Of a stretch of DNA of 64,000 nucleotides, positions 56,290 through 64,000 are shown piece after piece. The notes beneath the pieces are model-generated. The model was not told the origin of the DNA. It was given only the letters and a program-made list of their open reading frames with translations, and made no database searches. Source of the DNA: Betaproteobacteria bacterium (lineage in GTDB: Bacteria > Pseudomonadota > Gammaproteobacteria > Burkholderiales > SG8-39); assembly GCA_016713125.1 (NCBI GenBank), contig JADJPT010000005.1, positions 62,001-126,000 of the forward strand, given 5' to 3'. A program made the translations under genes and the position numbers. How positions within the stretch are numbered: the first letter of the stretch is position 1; every line of letters begins with the position of its first letter.

Positions 56290-58617
56290 ATGAACGCTCC
56301 CGCCGCTCCCGCCATCCAATTCGATCCGGAGTCCGCGCACTTCGGCTCCTCGCGCTCGCAGAAGCGCCTCGAAGACGACAGGCTGGTCACCGGCAAGGGC
56401 CTGTACAGCGATGACCGACTGTTCGAAGGCCAGGCCTGGCTGGTGATGCTGCGTTCTCCCTATGCGCATGCCAGGATCCTCGCGGCCGACCTTTCGGCAG
56501 CGCGCGAGGCGCCCGGCGTGCTCGGCGTCTGGACCATGCAGGACCTGAAAGCCGACGGCGTCGGCCATACGCCGTTGCCGCCGCTGTTCAAGCGCGCCGA
56601 CGGTTCGCCCGCCGCCGCGCCGCTGCGCACCCCGCTCGCCGACGGCGTGGCCTACTGCGCCGGCCAGCCAGTGGCGGCCGTGGTCGCCGAGACCCGTGAG
56701 CAGGCGCAGGACGCTGCCGAACTCATCATGATCGATTACGAAGAGTTGCCCTGCGTGATCGATCCGCGCAAGGCGCTCGAGCCCGGTGCACCGGTGATCT
56801 GGCCGCAAGCTCCGGACAACATCGCCGCCGAGGCACGCTACGGCGACGCCAAGGCCGCCGGCGAGGCGTTCGCCCGTGCCGCGCATACCGTCGAAGTCGA
56901 ACTGCACAACCAGCGCGTGATCGCATTCGCGCTCGAGCCGCGCGCCTGCGCCGCGACCTACGCGAACGAGCGCTGGACTCTGTACACCCAGGCGCAGCAG
57001 CCCACCGGAACGCGCGACCTGGTCGGCGCGCTGTTCGGCGTCAAGGCCGACCGCTGCCGTGTGGTGGTCGGCGACATAGGCGGGGGCTTCGGCATGAAGA
57101 CCCGACTGTATGTCGAGGACGCGCTGGCGCTGTACGCCGCGCGCAAGCTCGGCCGGCCGATACGCTGGCGCGCCGATCGCAGCGAGGAGTTCCTGTCCGG
57201 ACACATGGGTCGCGACCAGCACTACAAGGGCCGCCTCGCGCTCGACGCCGAAGGCCGCATCCTCGCGCTGCAGATGGACATGGTCGCCAACCTGGGCTCG
57301 GTGCCGATCGGCTCCACGGTCATGATCCCAATCATGCTGGGCCCCAAGGTGCAGACCACCGTGTACCACGTGCCGGTGATCGACTATCGCGTGCGCGGCG
57401 TGCTGACCAACACCATGGCCACCGGCGCCTACCGCGGTGCAGGCCGGCCCGAGGCCAATTACCTGATGGAGCGGCTGATGGATGCCGCCGCGCGGCAGAC
57501 CGGCATGGATGCGGTGGAGTTGCGCAAGAAAAACGTGATCGCGCCGCAGAGCTTCCCGTACCGCACGCAGTTGGGCGACACCTACGACGCCGGCGAGTTT
57601 GCCAGGATCATCGACGGCGCGGTGGCGGCATCCGACTGGAATGGCTACGCGGCGCGCAAGGCCGAATCCGAGAGGCGCGGACAGCTTCGCGGCCGCGGCC
57701 TGGCGGCCTACATCGAGTGGACCGGTGCGGTGCCCACCGAGACGGTGGACATACGCGTGGACGCCGACGGAACCATCACGGTGTACTCCGGCACCATGGC
57801 CATGGGCCAGGGGCTGGAGACCAGCTACACGCAACTTATCACCGAAGTGCTGCAGGTTCCCGCTCAGGGCGTGCGCATCGTGCAAGGCGACACCGACCAG
57901 GCCACCGGCATGGGCAGCGTCGGTTCGCGCTCGGCCTTCGTCGGCGGCTCCGCCGTGGTTGCCGCCGGCCGCAAGGTCGTGGTGCGCGGCAAGGAGCTGG
58001 CAGCCGAAGCCCTCGAGGCGGCGCTGTCCGATATCGAGTACGGCAATGGAGCTTTCAGCATCGCCGGTACCGACCGCAGCATCGGCCTCGCCGAGCTGGC
58101 CGGCCGGCAGACGGAGAAGTTCATCCGCGTCTCGGCCACCGAAACGCCCTCGGCGCCGTCCTGGCCCAATGGCGCGCAGGTCGCCGAGGTGGAAATCGAC
58201 CCCGAGACCGGGGTGGTGACGGTGGCACGCATGACCAGCGTCGACGACATCGGCCGCATCATCAACCACATGATCGTTGAAGGTCAGGTGCACGGCGGCA
58301 TCGCGCAGGGCATCGGCCAGGCGCTGATGGAAGAGGCGGTCTACGACGAGGAGAGCGGGCAGTTGCTGACTGGCTCGCTGATGGACTACTGTGTGCCGCG
58401 TGCCGACGACCTGCCCTCCTTCATGAGCAACGGCTTCGACGAGAGCGTGCCCTGCAAGACCAACCTGCTCGGGGTCAAGGGCTGCGGCGAGATCGGCACC
58501 ATAGGTGCGGTACCCGCGGTCGTGCACGCGGTGCTCGACGCGCTGGCCGAGCGCGGCGTCAAGCACATAGAGATGCCGATCACCGCCGAGAAGGTCTGGC
58601 GGTTGCTGCACGCCTAG
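56290..58617 (+). CDS. Xanthine dehydrogenase family molybdopterin-binding subunit
   Basis: A 775-residue large subunit of a molybdenum hydroxylase. The N-terminal domain is a/b-hammerhead-like (LVTGKGLYSDDRLFEGQAW), then the molybdopterin-binding part: VVGDIGGGFGMKTRLYVEDA, GAYRGAGRPEANYLMERLMD, YSGTMAMGQGLETSYTQLI, and the catalytic glutamate in GVKGCGEIGTIGAVPAV. The loop GAYRGAGRPEA lacks the AYRCSFR sequence of genuine form I CO dehydrogenase, so another substrate is likely. There is no FAD subunit or [2Fe-2S] subunit gene beside it; it lies between tRNA-Ser and tonB. It may work with subunits encoded elsewhere. Confidence 0.92.
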   Translation: MNAPAAPAIQFDPESAHFGSSRSQKRLEDDRLVTGKGLYSDDRLFEGQAWLVMLRSPYAHARILAADLSAAREAPGVLGVWTMQDLKADGVGHTPLPPLFKRADGSPAAAPLRTPLADGVAYCAGQPVAAVVAETREQAQDAAELIMIDYEELPCVIDPRKALEPGAPVIWPQAPDNIAAEARYGDAKAAGEAFARAAHTVEVELHNQRVIAFALEPRACAATYANERWTLYTQAQQPTGTRDLVGALFGVKADRCRVVVGDIGGGFGMKTRLYVEDALALYAARKLGRPIRWRADRSEEFLSGHMGRDQHYKGRLALDAEGRILALQMDMVANLGSVPIGSTVMIPIMLGPKVQTTVYHVPVIDYRVRGVLTNTMATGAYRGAGRPEANYLMERLMDAAARQTGMDAVELRKKNVIAPQSFPYRTQLGDTYDAGEFARIIDGAVAASDWNGYAARKAESERRGQLRGRGLAAYIEWTGAVPTETVDIRVDADGTITVYSGTMAMGQGLETSYTQLITEVLQVPAQGVRIVQGDTDQATGMGSVGSRSAFVGGSAVVAAGRKVVVRGKELAAEALEAALSDIEYGNGAFSIAGTDRSIGLAELAGRQTEKFIRVSATETPSAPSWPNGAQVAEVEIDPETGVVTVARMTSVDDIGRIINHMIVEGQVHGGIAQGIGQALMEEAVYDEESGQLLTGSLMDYCVPRADDLPSFMSNGFDESVPCKTNLLGVKGCGEIGTIGAVPAVVHAVLDALAERGVKHIEMPITAEKVWRLLHA

Positions 58618-58688
58618 CGGCGCGGCTTCCGGGCTGGCGGCATTCGCCTCCGTGCAGCTATAGTGCGCGGCTCGGAGGGGCGACAAGC

Positions 58689-59498
58689 ATGGCGGCAGTG
58701 GCAGGTTCAGGGGGGCGCATTCAGTACGATGACAACCGCGTCGTCAGGACAGCCATCGCCGCTTCCCTGGTATTCCACGCGGCGGTATTGTTCGGCGTGA
58801 ATCTGATGAAGGCACCGGCCAAGAAGGAGACGCCGGTGCCCGGCACCATCGTCGCGCGCCTGGCGCAGCCGCGTGCGACCGTTGCGGCAGCCCCCCCGGC
58901 GCAAGAGGCACCCAAGCCTCAGGTCGAAGTTCCCCCTCCGCCTCCCCCGCCTCCCAAGCCGAGCGCTCTACCCCGGCTTGCGCCCGTCACCAGGGATGCC
59001 CCGATCAAAAAGGCGGCCGCGCCGGCAGCGCCCACCACACCCAGTCCGGCCGTGCCGCGCAGCGCAGAACCGGCAACGGCTGTAACAGCTGCTCCTCCGC
59101 CGCCGACGGCAGCTGCGCCTGCAGCGACCACCGCCCCCGCCGCCACGGTCGGCGCGCCGGCCACGCCCAGCCCGGCGGCCGAGTCTGCCGATCCCGGCAC
59201 GCTGAGCCAGTACCGTCTGGCGATCATGGGTGCGGCGCGGCGCTATAAAAAGTATCCGCGCGTGGCCATGGATAACAACTGGGAAGGAAAAGTCGAGGTG
59301 CGCATGGTGATCGGCGCCAACGGCATGATCGCCTCGATCAGCGTGCGCAGCGGTACCGGCCACGAGATTCTCGACCAGCAGGCCCTCGACATGATCCGCA
59401 AGGCCAAGCCGCTGGCGCCCATTCCGGCCGCCCTGCGCGGCAAGGAATTCACGGTCGACCTGCCGGTGATATTCAGCCTCAAGGATGAGGCCGGCTGA
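58689..59498 (+). CDS. Energy transducer TonB family protein
   Basis: A 269-residue TonB-type protein that couples the proton motive force to outer-membrane transport. One N-terminal helix (about residues 23-40, AIAASLVFHAAVLFGV), a Pro/Ala-rich periplasmic spacer (about 60-170, including eight consecutive prolines near residue 84), and a C-terminal TonB domain (NWEGKVEVRMVIGANGMIA, GHEILDQQALDMIRKAKPLA). No exbB/exbD gene is adjacent. It converges tail to tail with the ferric transporter ATPase gene, leaving one base between the stops. A TATAGT at 58659-58664 may be its -10 box. Confidence 0.92.
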   Translation: MAAVAGSGGRIQYDDNRVVRTAIAASLVFHAAVLFGVNLMKAPAKKETPVPGTIVARLAQPRATVAAAPPAQEAPKPQVEVPPPPPPPPKPSALPRLAPVTRDAPIKKAAAPAAPTTPSPAVPRSAEPATAVTAAPPPPTAAAPAATTAPAATVGAPATPSPAAESADPGTLSQYRLAIMGAARRYKKYPRVAMDNNWEGKVEVRMVIGANGMIASISVRSGTGHEILDQQALDMIRKAKPLAPIPAALRGKEFTVDLPVIFSLKDEAG

Positions 59499-59499
59499 G

Positions 59500-60615
59500 C
59501 TACGGTGCCGGCGTCTGCGGCTGGAAAGCAACGACGTGGTCCACGTCCAGCCGTATTCCGATCTGTTCGCCCAGCGCGTGGTTGTGGTGGCTGGGCACCA
59601 TGGCCAGCACTTTCCGGCCGCTGACCAGGCGCAGCGTGTAGAGGATCTCCGCCCCGCGGAACGCCTTGTGCACCACCTCCGCCTGCAGACTGGAGGCGTC
59701 GTCGTGCACGATGTCGTCGGGGCGCAGCAGCACGTCGGCACGGCAGCCTTTGCCGCAGGTGTCGCAGCCCGCGCTGCAATCGTGCGGGATCGCGCCGTCG
59801 AGCACGCCGAGTTCGATCTCGACACGATGTTCGCCCAGCACCTTGGCCGGCAGGAACACGCCCTGGCCGACGAAGTCGGCAACGAAGCGGCTGGACGGGC
59901 GGTGGTACAGGTTGTACGCGCTGTCCCATTGCAGGATACGGCCTTCGTTCATGATGCCGATCTCGTCGGCGATCGCAAAAGCCTCGTTCTGGTCGTGCGT
60001 GACCATCACCGCGGTAGCGCCACTCGCCTTGATGATCTCGCGCACCTCGAGTGACAGGCGCTCACGCAATTCGACGTCGAGGTTGGAGAAGGGCTCGTCC
60101 ATGAGCAGCAGTTCGGGGCGCGGCGCCAGCGCCCGCGCCAGGGCCACGCGCTGTTGCTGCCCGCCGGAAATTTCGTGCGGATAGCACTTGAGCGACTCGG
60201 ACAATCCGACCAGCGCCGCGAGTTCGGCCACGCGCGCCTCGCGCGCGGCTCGCGACAGGTTGCGCAGGCCGAAACCTATGTTCTCGGCGATCGTCAGGTG
60301 GGGGAACAGCGCGTAATCCTGGAACACCATGCCGATGCGCCGCTCCTCCGGCGGCACCAGCATGCCGGGCGAGGAGACGCGCAGACCGGCGATGAGGATC
60401 TCTCCCGCGCTGACGGGTTCAAAGCCGGCGATGCAGCGCAACAGCGTGGTCTTGCCGCAACCGCTGGGTCCGAGGATGCAGCCGATCTGGCCGTGTTCGA
60501 GCGCGAACGAAAGCTGCTTCACCACCACATGACTGCCATAGGCCTGCTCGAGCGCACGCACTTCGAGCACGGTATGGGCGCCGGGGGAGACGGGCGATTG
60601 GGCGAGTTCAGTCAT
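59500..60615 (-). CDS. fbpC: Ferric iron ABC transporter, ATP-binding protein
   Basis: ATPase subunit of a periplasmic ferric-iron importer. 371 residues from the ATG at 60615. Walker A GPSGCGKTT, signature LSGG-type ISGGQQQRVALARAL, Walker B LLLMDEPFSNLD, and the D- and H-loops are in order. The C-terminal regulatory (TOBE-like) domain contains a cysteine cluster, HDCSAGCDTCGKGC, encoded around 59744-59784, with four cysteines spaced like a metal- or redox-binding site. The gene diverges from the permease gene, and a Fur-box-like site lies between them. Confidence 0.92.
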   Translation of the reverse strand: MTELAQSPVSPGAHTVLEVRALEQAYGSHVVVKQLSFALEHGQIGCILGPSGCGKTTLLRCIAGFEPVSAGEILIAGLRVSSPGMLVPPEERRIGMVFQDYALFPHLTIAENIGFGLRNLSRAAREARVAELAALVGLSESLKCYPHEISGGQQQRVALARALAPRPELLLMDEPFSNLDVELRERLSLEVREIIKASGATAVMVTHDQNEAFAIADEIGIMNEGRILQWDSAYNLYHRPSSRFVADFVGQGVFLPAKVLGEHRVEIELGVLDGAIPHDCSAGCDTCGKGCRADVLLRPDDIVHDDASSLQAEVVHKAFRGAEILYTLRLVSGRKVLAMVPSHHNHALGEQIGIRLDVDHVVAFQPQTPAP

Positions 60616-60620
60616 GGGAT

Positions 60621-60639
60621 GATAATGATTCCCATTTTT
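60621..60639. promoter_or_regulatory. Fur box between fbpC and the permease gene
   Basis: GATAATGATTCCCATTTTT matches the 19-base Fur consensus (GATAATGATAATCATTATC) at about 14 positions, with the first nine exact. It is 6 bases upstream of the fbpC ATG and just before the permease promoter, so repression by iron-bound Fur would act on both genes. Confidence 0.65.
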
Positions 60640-60640
60640 G

Positions 60641-60669
60641 TTGTCGCGGTCAAGTCCTGCTGATAAAAT
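60641..60669 (+). promoter_or_regulatory. Predicted sigma70 promoter of the ferric permease gene
   Basis: TTGTCG (60641-60646) and TAAAAT (60664-60669) with a 17-base spacer. The -10 box almost touches the first possible ATG (60673), so a transcript from here would favour a downstream start codon. Confidence 0.5.
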
Positions 60670-60672
60670 TCT

Positions 60673-62379
60673 ATGGATTTTCAAAGGGTTTTGAACGCCA
60701 GTGCAGATCGATATTCAGTGAATCTACCCGTGCAGATGCAGGGCGGTTTGTCGCGCATCAAGCTCATGCGCCTTTTCGGTTTGCCGCTGGCGGCCACCCT
60801 GCTGGCCCTGCTGCTGGCCTTGCCCGCGCTGATGGTGGTCCTGAACCTGCTGGTGCCGCGCGCCGACACCTGGGCACACCTGGCGAGCACGGTGCTGCCG
60901 GGCTACCTCTGGAACACCTTGCTGCTGGGTCTGGCCGTCGGCCTGGGTGTCACGGTGATCGGCGTGAGTTGCGCCTGGCTCACGGCCATGTGCCGCTTTC
61001 CCGGGAGGGACTTCCTGGCGTGGGCGCTGATCCTGCCCATCGCCGCACCGGCTTACGTGCTGGCCTACGTCTACACCGATTTCCTGCAGTTCGCCGGCCC
61101 GGTGCAGACCTGGCTGCGTGCGTTCACCGGTTGGCAGGCCGGCGAATACGCGTTTCCGGACATACGTTCGCTGGGCGGCGCGGCCTGCGTGCTGACGGCG
61201 GTCCTGTATCCCTACGCCTATCTGCTTTCCCGTACGGCTTTCATGGAACTGTCCGCCTCCAGCTTCGAGACCGCGCGCGTGCTGGGGCAGGGCGCCTGGG
61301 GCAGCTTCTATCGCATCGCCTTGCCGCTCGCCAGGCCGGCCATCGTCGCCGGCGTTGCGCTGGCGCTGATGGAGACGCTGGCCGATTACGGCACGGTGGC
61401 CTATTTCGGCGTCGATACCTTTTCCACAGGAGTGTTGCGCGCCTGGTTCTCGCTGGGCGATCCGGTGGCTGCGGCGCAGTTGGGCGCGCTGTTGCTCGCC
61501 GGCGTGGGCGCGGTGGTGGCGCTGGAGCGCGGCCTGCGAGGTCGCTCGGCTTTTCATGCCGGCGCGCGTCGTGTCCCGACGCCGCACCAGCTGCGCGGCT
61601 GGCGAGCTGCCCTGGCGTTGCTGGTGTGCTGTCTGCCGCTCGCGGCGGGCTTCGTGATCCCGCTGCTGCTGCTCGTGCGGCTCGCGCTGCAGGAGGCCGA
61701 GCCGGGCTTCGCGGATCGCTTCCTCGGGCTGGCGGCCAACAGCCTCACGCTCTCCGGCGTCACCGCCCTGCTGGCCGTTGCCGGCGCGCTTTTGCTCGCC
61801 TATGCCGCGCGCCTGCGACCCGGATTGCTGACGCGCATCGCCAGCCGGACTGCCGGTCTCGGTTACGCGGTGCCGGGCGTGGTGATCGCAATCGGCGTGC
61901 TGGTGCCGGTCACGCAGATCGATCGCGGGCTCTCGGCATGGCTGGCGGCACAGTACGGACTTGCACCGCGCCTTTGGTTGACCGGAACGATCGCGGCGCT
62001 GGTCTACGCCTGCGTGGTGCGTTTCATGGCGATCGCCCTGCAGACCGTCGAGGCCGGGCTGGCCAAGGTCAAGCGCAGCATGGATGACGCGGCGCGCAGC
62101 CTGGGTCTGGGGCCGTGGCGCACGCTGCTGGTGGTGCATGCGCCGTTGCTGGCGCGCAGCCTGTTCACGGCCGGTCTGCTGGTGTTCGTCGACGTGATGA
62201 AGGAACTGCCGGCGACGCTGGCCATGCGCCCGTTCAATTTCGACACCCTGGCGGTGCAGACTTTCAACCTGGCCAAGGACGAGCGCCTGACCGAAGCCTC
62301 GGTCGCAGCATTGGCCATCGTGGTCGTCGGCCTGATCCCGGTGCTGATGCTGGCCAGAACCGTCAACCGCCGGGATTGA
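60673..62379 (+). CDS. fbpB: Ferric iron ABC transporter, permease protein
   Basis: A 568-residue fused permease with two BPD_transp_1 domains, about twelve membrane helices. The inner-membrane loops that contact FbpC are seen at SASSFETARVLGQGAWGSFYRIALPLARPA in the first half (split here: residues about 195-225) and at DDAARSLGLGPWRTLLVVHAPLL in the second half (residues about 475-497). It is transcribed divergently from fbpC, an unusual split for this transporter, where A, B and C usually lie in one operon. The start is uncertain: ATG at 60673 is the longest frame, but ATG at 60736 (QGGLSRIKLMRLFG) fits the promoter position better. Confidence 0.9.
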   Translation: MDFQRVLNASADRYSVNLPVQMQGGLSRIKLMRLFGLPLAATLLALLLALPALMVVLNLLVPRADTWAHLASTVLPGYLWNTLLLGLAVGLGVTVIGVSCAWLTAMCRFPGRDFLAWALILPIAAPAYVLAYVYTDFLQFAGPVQTWLRAFTGWQAGEYAFPDIRSLGGAACVLTAVLYPYAYLLSRTAFMELSASSFETARVLGQGAWGSFYRIALPLARPAIVAGVALALMETLADYGTVAYFGVDTFSTGVLRAWFSLGDPVAAAQLGALLLAGVGAVVALERGLRGRSAFHAGARRVPTPHQLRGWRAALALLVCCLPLAAGFVIPLLLLVRLALQEAEPGFADRFLGLAANSLTLSGVTALLAVAGALLLAYAARLRPGLLTRIASRTAGLGYAVPGVVIAIGVLVPVTQIDRGLSAWLAAQYGLAPRLWLTGTIAALVYACVVRFMAIALQTVEAGLAKVKRSMDDAARSLGLGPWRTLLVVHAPLLARSLFTAGLLVFVDVMKELPATLAMRPFNFDTLAVQTFNLAKDERLTEASVAALAIVVVGLIPVLMLARTVNRRD

Positions 62380-62391
62380 GGCCGTGCCCGC

Positions 62392-63429
62392 TCAGCGCCA
62401 GCCCGCCCTGTCGTAGACCTTCTGCGCCGTGGCCTGGTGCTTGCCCAGCAGGTTCACGTTCAGCGCGTCGGCCTTGAAGCTGCCCAGCGAATCGAGTTCC
62501 TTGTTGTTGACCTTGACCGTTGGCACGGCGGTGAACTCGTTGTTGCCGTCGGCGAAGTAGCGCTGCGCGTCATCGCTCGACAGGTATTCGAGGAACTTCA
62601 CCGCGGCCTCGCGGTTCGGCGAGTGCTTGAGCACGCCCGCCCCGGAGATGTTCACGTGCGTGCCGCGTCCCCCCTGGTCGGGCCACACGACGGCGAGCTT
62701 GTCGACCACTGTGCGGTCTTCGCCTTTGGTCGATTTCAGCATGCGTACGTAGTAATAGGTGTTGGTGAGGCCCAGCGCGCATTCGCCGGCCGCGACGGCC
62801 TTGATCTGGTCGGTGTCCCCGCCCTTGGGCGCACGCGCGAAGTTGGCGACCACGCCTTTGGCCCAGGCCTCGGCCCTGGCTTCGCCCAGGTGCTCGATCA
62901 GTGCACCCATCAGCGACAGGTTGTACATGTTGGTCGAGGAGCGGATGCAGACCTTGCCTTTCCATTTCGGGTCGGCCAGATCCTCGTAGCTCTTCACCTC
63001 CCCGGGCTTGACGCGTGATTTGTCGTAAACGATCACGCGGGCGCGTTGCGAGAAGCCGAACCACAGGCCGTCCGGATGGCGCAGGTGCTTCGGGATGCGC
63101 GCGTCCAGCGTGGCCGATTTAACAGGCTGCAGCAGGCCCTGCTGCTCGGCGCGCCAAAGGCGGCCGGCGTCCACGGTGATCAGCACGTCCGCCGGGCTGG
63201 CCGCACCTTCGTTGCGCAGGCGTTCGATCAGTGCGTCCTCGGGGGCTTCGATGCGGTTGATGCGTATGCCGGTCTGTCTGGTGAAGCCGGCGTAAAGCGC
63301 CTCGTCGGTGCTGTAGTGGCGGGACGAATACAGGTTCAGCACCTTTTCCTGCGCCTGGCTGCCGAAAGAGGCGAGGGCGCCGATGGCGATCAGCGAAAAG
63401 ACGATGAGCTTGCGGGGCGGGACGGACAT
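62392..63429 (-). CDS. fbpA: Ferric iron ABC transporter, substrate-binding protein
   Basis: A 345-residue periplasmic iron-binding protein with a signal peptide (RKLIVFSLIAIGALASFGSQA, cleaved before QEKVLNLY). It binds bare ferric iron: the family's tyrosines are seen at LYSSRHYSTDEALY near the N-terminus and in the triplet of NTYYYVRMLKS about residue 215. The segment GLWFGFSQRARVIVYDKS fits the domain hinge region. It is on the minus strand downstream of the permease, convergent with it, so the three fbp genes are arranged C(-), B(+), A(-). A Fur-like site lies upstream. Confidence 0.93.
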   Translation of the reverse strand: MSVPPRKLIVFSLIAIGALASFGSQAQEKVLNLYSSRHYSTDEALYAGFTRQTGIRINRIEAPEDALIERLRNEGAASPADVLITVDAGRLWRAEQQGLLQPVKSATLDARIPKHLRHPDGLWFGFSQRARVIVYDKSRVKPGEVKSYEDLADPKWKGKVCIRSSTNMYNLSLMGALIEHLGEARAEAWAKGVVANFARAPKGGDTDQIKAVAAGECALGLTNTYYYVRMLKSTKGEDRTVVDKLAVVWPDQGGRGTHVNISGAGVLKHSPNREAAVKFLEYLSSDDAQRYFADGNNEFTAVPTVKVNNKELDSLGSFKADALNVNLLGKHQATAQKVYDRAGWR

Positions 63430-63458
63430 GCGGCAACTCCGGGGTTGAATGGGTTTAC

Positions 63459-63485
63459 GTAACGATATTCATTCTCATTACGATT
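63459..63485 (-). promoter_or_regulatory. Fur-like operator upstream of fbpA
   Basis: On the minus strand the sequence around TAATGAGAATGAATATCG matches overlapping Fur hexamers (GAGAAT, GAATAT), about 30 bases upstream of the fbpA ATG. The match to the 19-base consensus is weaker than at 60621, but the gene's function and the position support it. Confidence 0.5.
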
Positions 63486-63518
63486 GTCAAGTAATTGAGA
63501 CAAATTCTCAACCACCGA

Positions 63519-64000
63519 TCAAAGCTGGGCGGCGATCCTGCGCGCGCCGTTCCAGCGACGGGACCAGTAGGCATTGCCCAGGTTCTCGACGCGGACCGCC
63601 GCACCGGTACGCGGGGCGTGGATGAAGCGCCCATCGCCGATGTAGATGCCGACATGCGAGTAGGGACGATTCAGGGTGTTGTAGAAGACCAGGTCGCCAG
63701 GTTGCAGTTCGTCCTTCTCGACGGCCTGACCAACCTCGCTCTGGCCGCGCGTGTTGCGCGGCAACTTGACGCCCCAGGCTTCGCGGTACACATGCGCGAC
63801 CAGGCCGCTGCAATCGAAGCCCGTGGCCGGTGAACTGCCGCCGTATTTGTAGTCCACACCGAGCGAAGCCAATGCCTGGAACAGCATCTCTGCCGCCTCG
63901 GGGGCCGCACGTCGTGACGCTGCGCCATCGCTTTGCGGGGCAGCGCTGGCGGCCTGCGCTGCGGGCGCCGGCCGTGCAGGGCGGGACTGCGGCTCGTCCA
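63519..64000 (-). CDS. NlpC/P60 (C40) family peptidase, partial
   Basis: C-terminal part of a cell-wall peptidase; its N-terminus lies beyond the window. The frame is open to position 64000. The final 123 residues carry the C40 catalytic domain: Cys in TGFDCSGLVAHVY, the second helix RNTRGQSEVG, the strand DLVFYNTL, and His in SHVGIYIGDGRFIHAPRTG. These cleave peptide stems of peptidoglycan. The preceding Ala/Pro/Ser-rich segment (63888-64000) is a linker, typical of exported members. The domain start MLFQALASLGVDYKYGG resembles the usual A-x-LGxxYxxGG. Confidence 0.92.
   Translation of the reverse strand, partial: DEPQSRPARPAPAAQAASAAPQSDGAASRRAAPEAAEMLFQALASLGVDYKYGGSSPATGFDCSGLVAHVYREAWGVKLPRNTRGQSEVGQAVEKDELQPGDLVFYNTLNRPYSHVGIYIGDGRFIHAPRTGAAVRVENLGNAYWSRRWNGARRIAAQL

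Noticed and set aside
56153..56290. Integrated element at the tRNA-Ser gene
   Set aside because: No integrase, no repeated 3' tRNA end and no codon-use change downstream within the window.

Overview
The window is GC-rich bacterial chromosome (roughly two thirds GC, very dense coding on both strands). The gene families and several clusters (trxB-smr, ftsK-lolA-rarA-serS, rsmI/yraN/SIS/BON, an ABC-type ferric transporter, PII next to nadE) fit a free-living Gram-negative betaproteobacterium. I cannot name the genus. Apart from the array inside tpsA, no stretch longer than about 210 bases lacks a gene.

Layout. 1-1771: end of an RND efflux pump and its outer-membrane channel. 1857-7362: Dps, fumarase C, an exported methyltransferase-like protein, purN, a DUF3108 protein and an RsmB-type rRNA methyltransferase. 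7392-11530: TerC membrane protein, a putative barrel protein, an MscS channel and a fatty acid desaturase. 11595-14801 (minus): rpmG, rpmB, a DUF3025 protein, pyrC and rsmI. 14871-18011 (plus): yraN, an exported HIRAN protein, a GmhA/DiaA-type SIS protein, a BON lipoprotein, a heptose-phosphate adenylyltransferase and an unknown gene. 18075-30171: a ThDP enzyme, an ABC-F ATPase (minus), RhlE helicase, an SDR (minus), ppa, a FemAB-like/TPR pair (minus), nadE, glnB, smr and trxB (minus). 30352-50375: a two-partner secretion locus (tpsB, giant tpsA), then a Crp/Fnr regulator and a FecR-domain protein. 50491-56240: ftsK, lolA, rarA, serS and tRNA-Ser(CGA). 56290-64000: an orphan molybdenum hydroxylase large subunit, TonB, a Fur-boxed ferric ABC transporter in split orientation, and a truncated NlpC/P60 peptidase.

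The outstanding element is tpsA. It encodes an exoprotein of about 5,500 residues with 30 almost identical 273-bp (91-residue) tandem repeats, then a 70-residue repeat present six times. Downstream lie a CRP-like regulator and a FecR-domain protein. A 14-base motif containing the GTGA core of a CRP half-site occurs upstream of both tpsA and the FecR gene, which suggests a small regulon controlling a giant surface fibre.

Sequence quality matters here. At least 15 single-base indels, most in short homopolymers, break genes that are normally essential or highly conserved (fumC, nadE, glnB, ftsK, rarA and others). Inside the tpsA array there is a 71-base insertion made mostly of G. These look like sequencing or assembly errors, so I annotate the genes as full-length with apparent frameshifts rather than as pseudogenes. 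The exact repeat number in the array should also be treated as uncertain.
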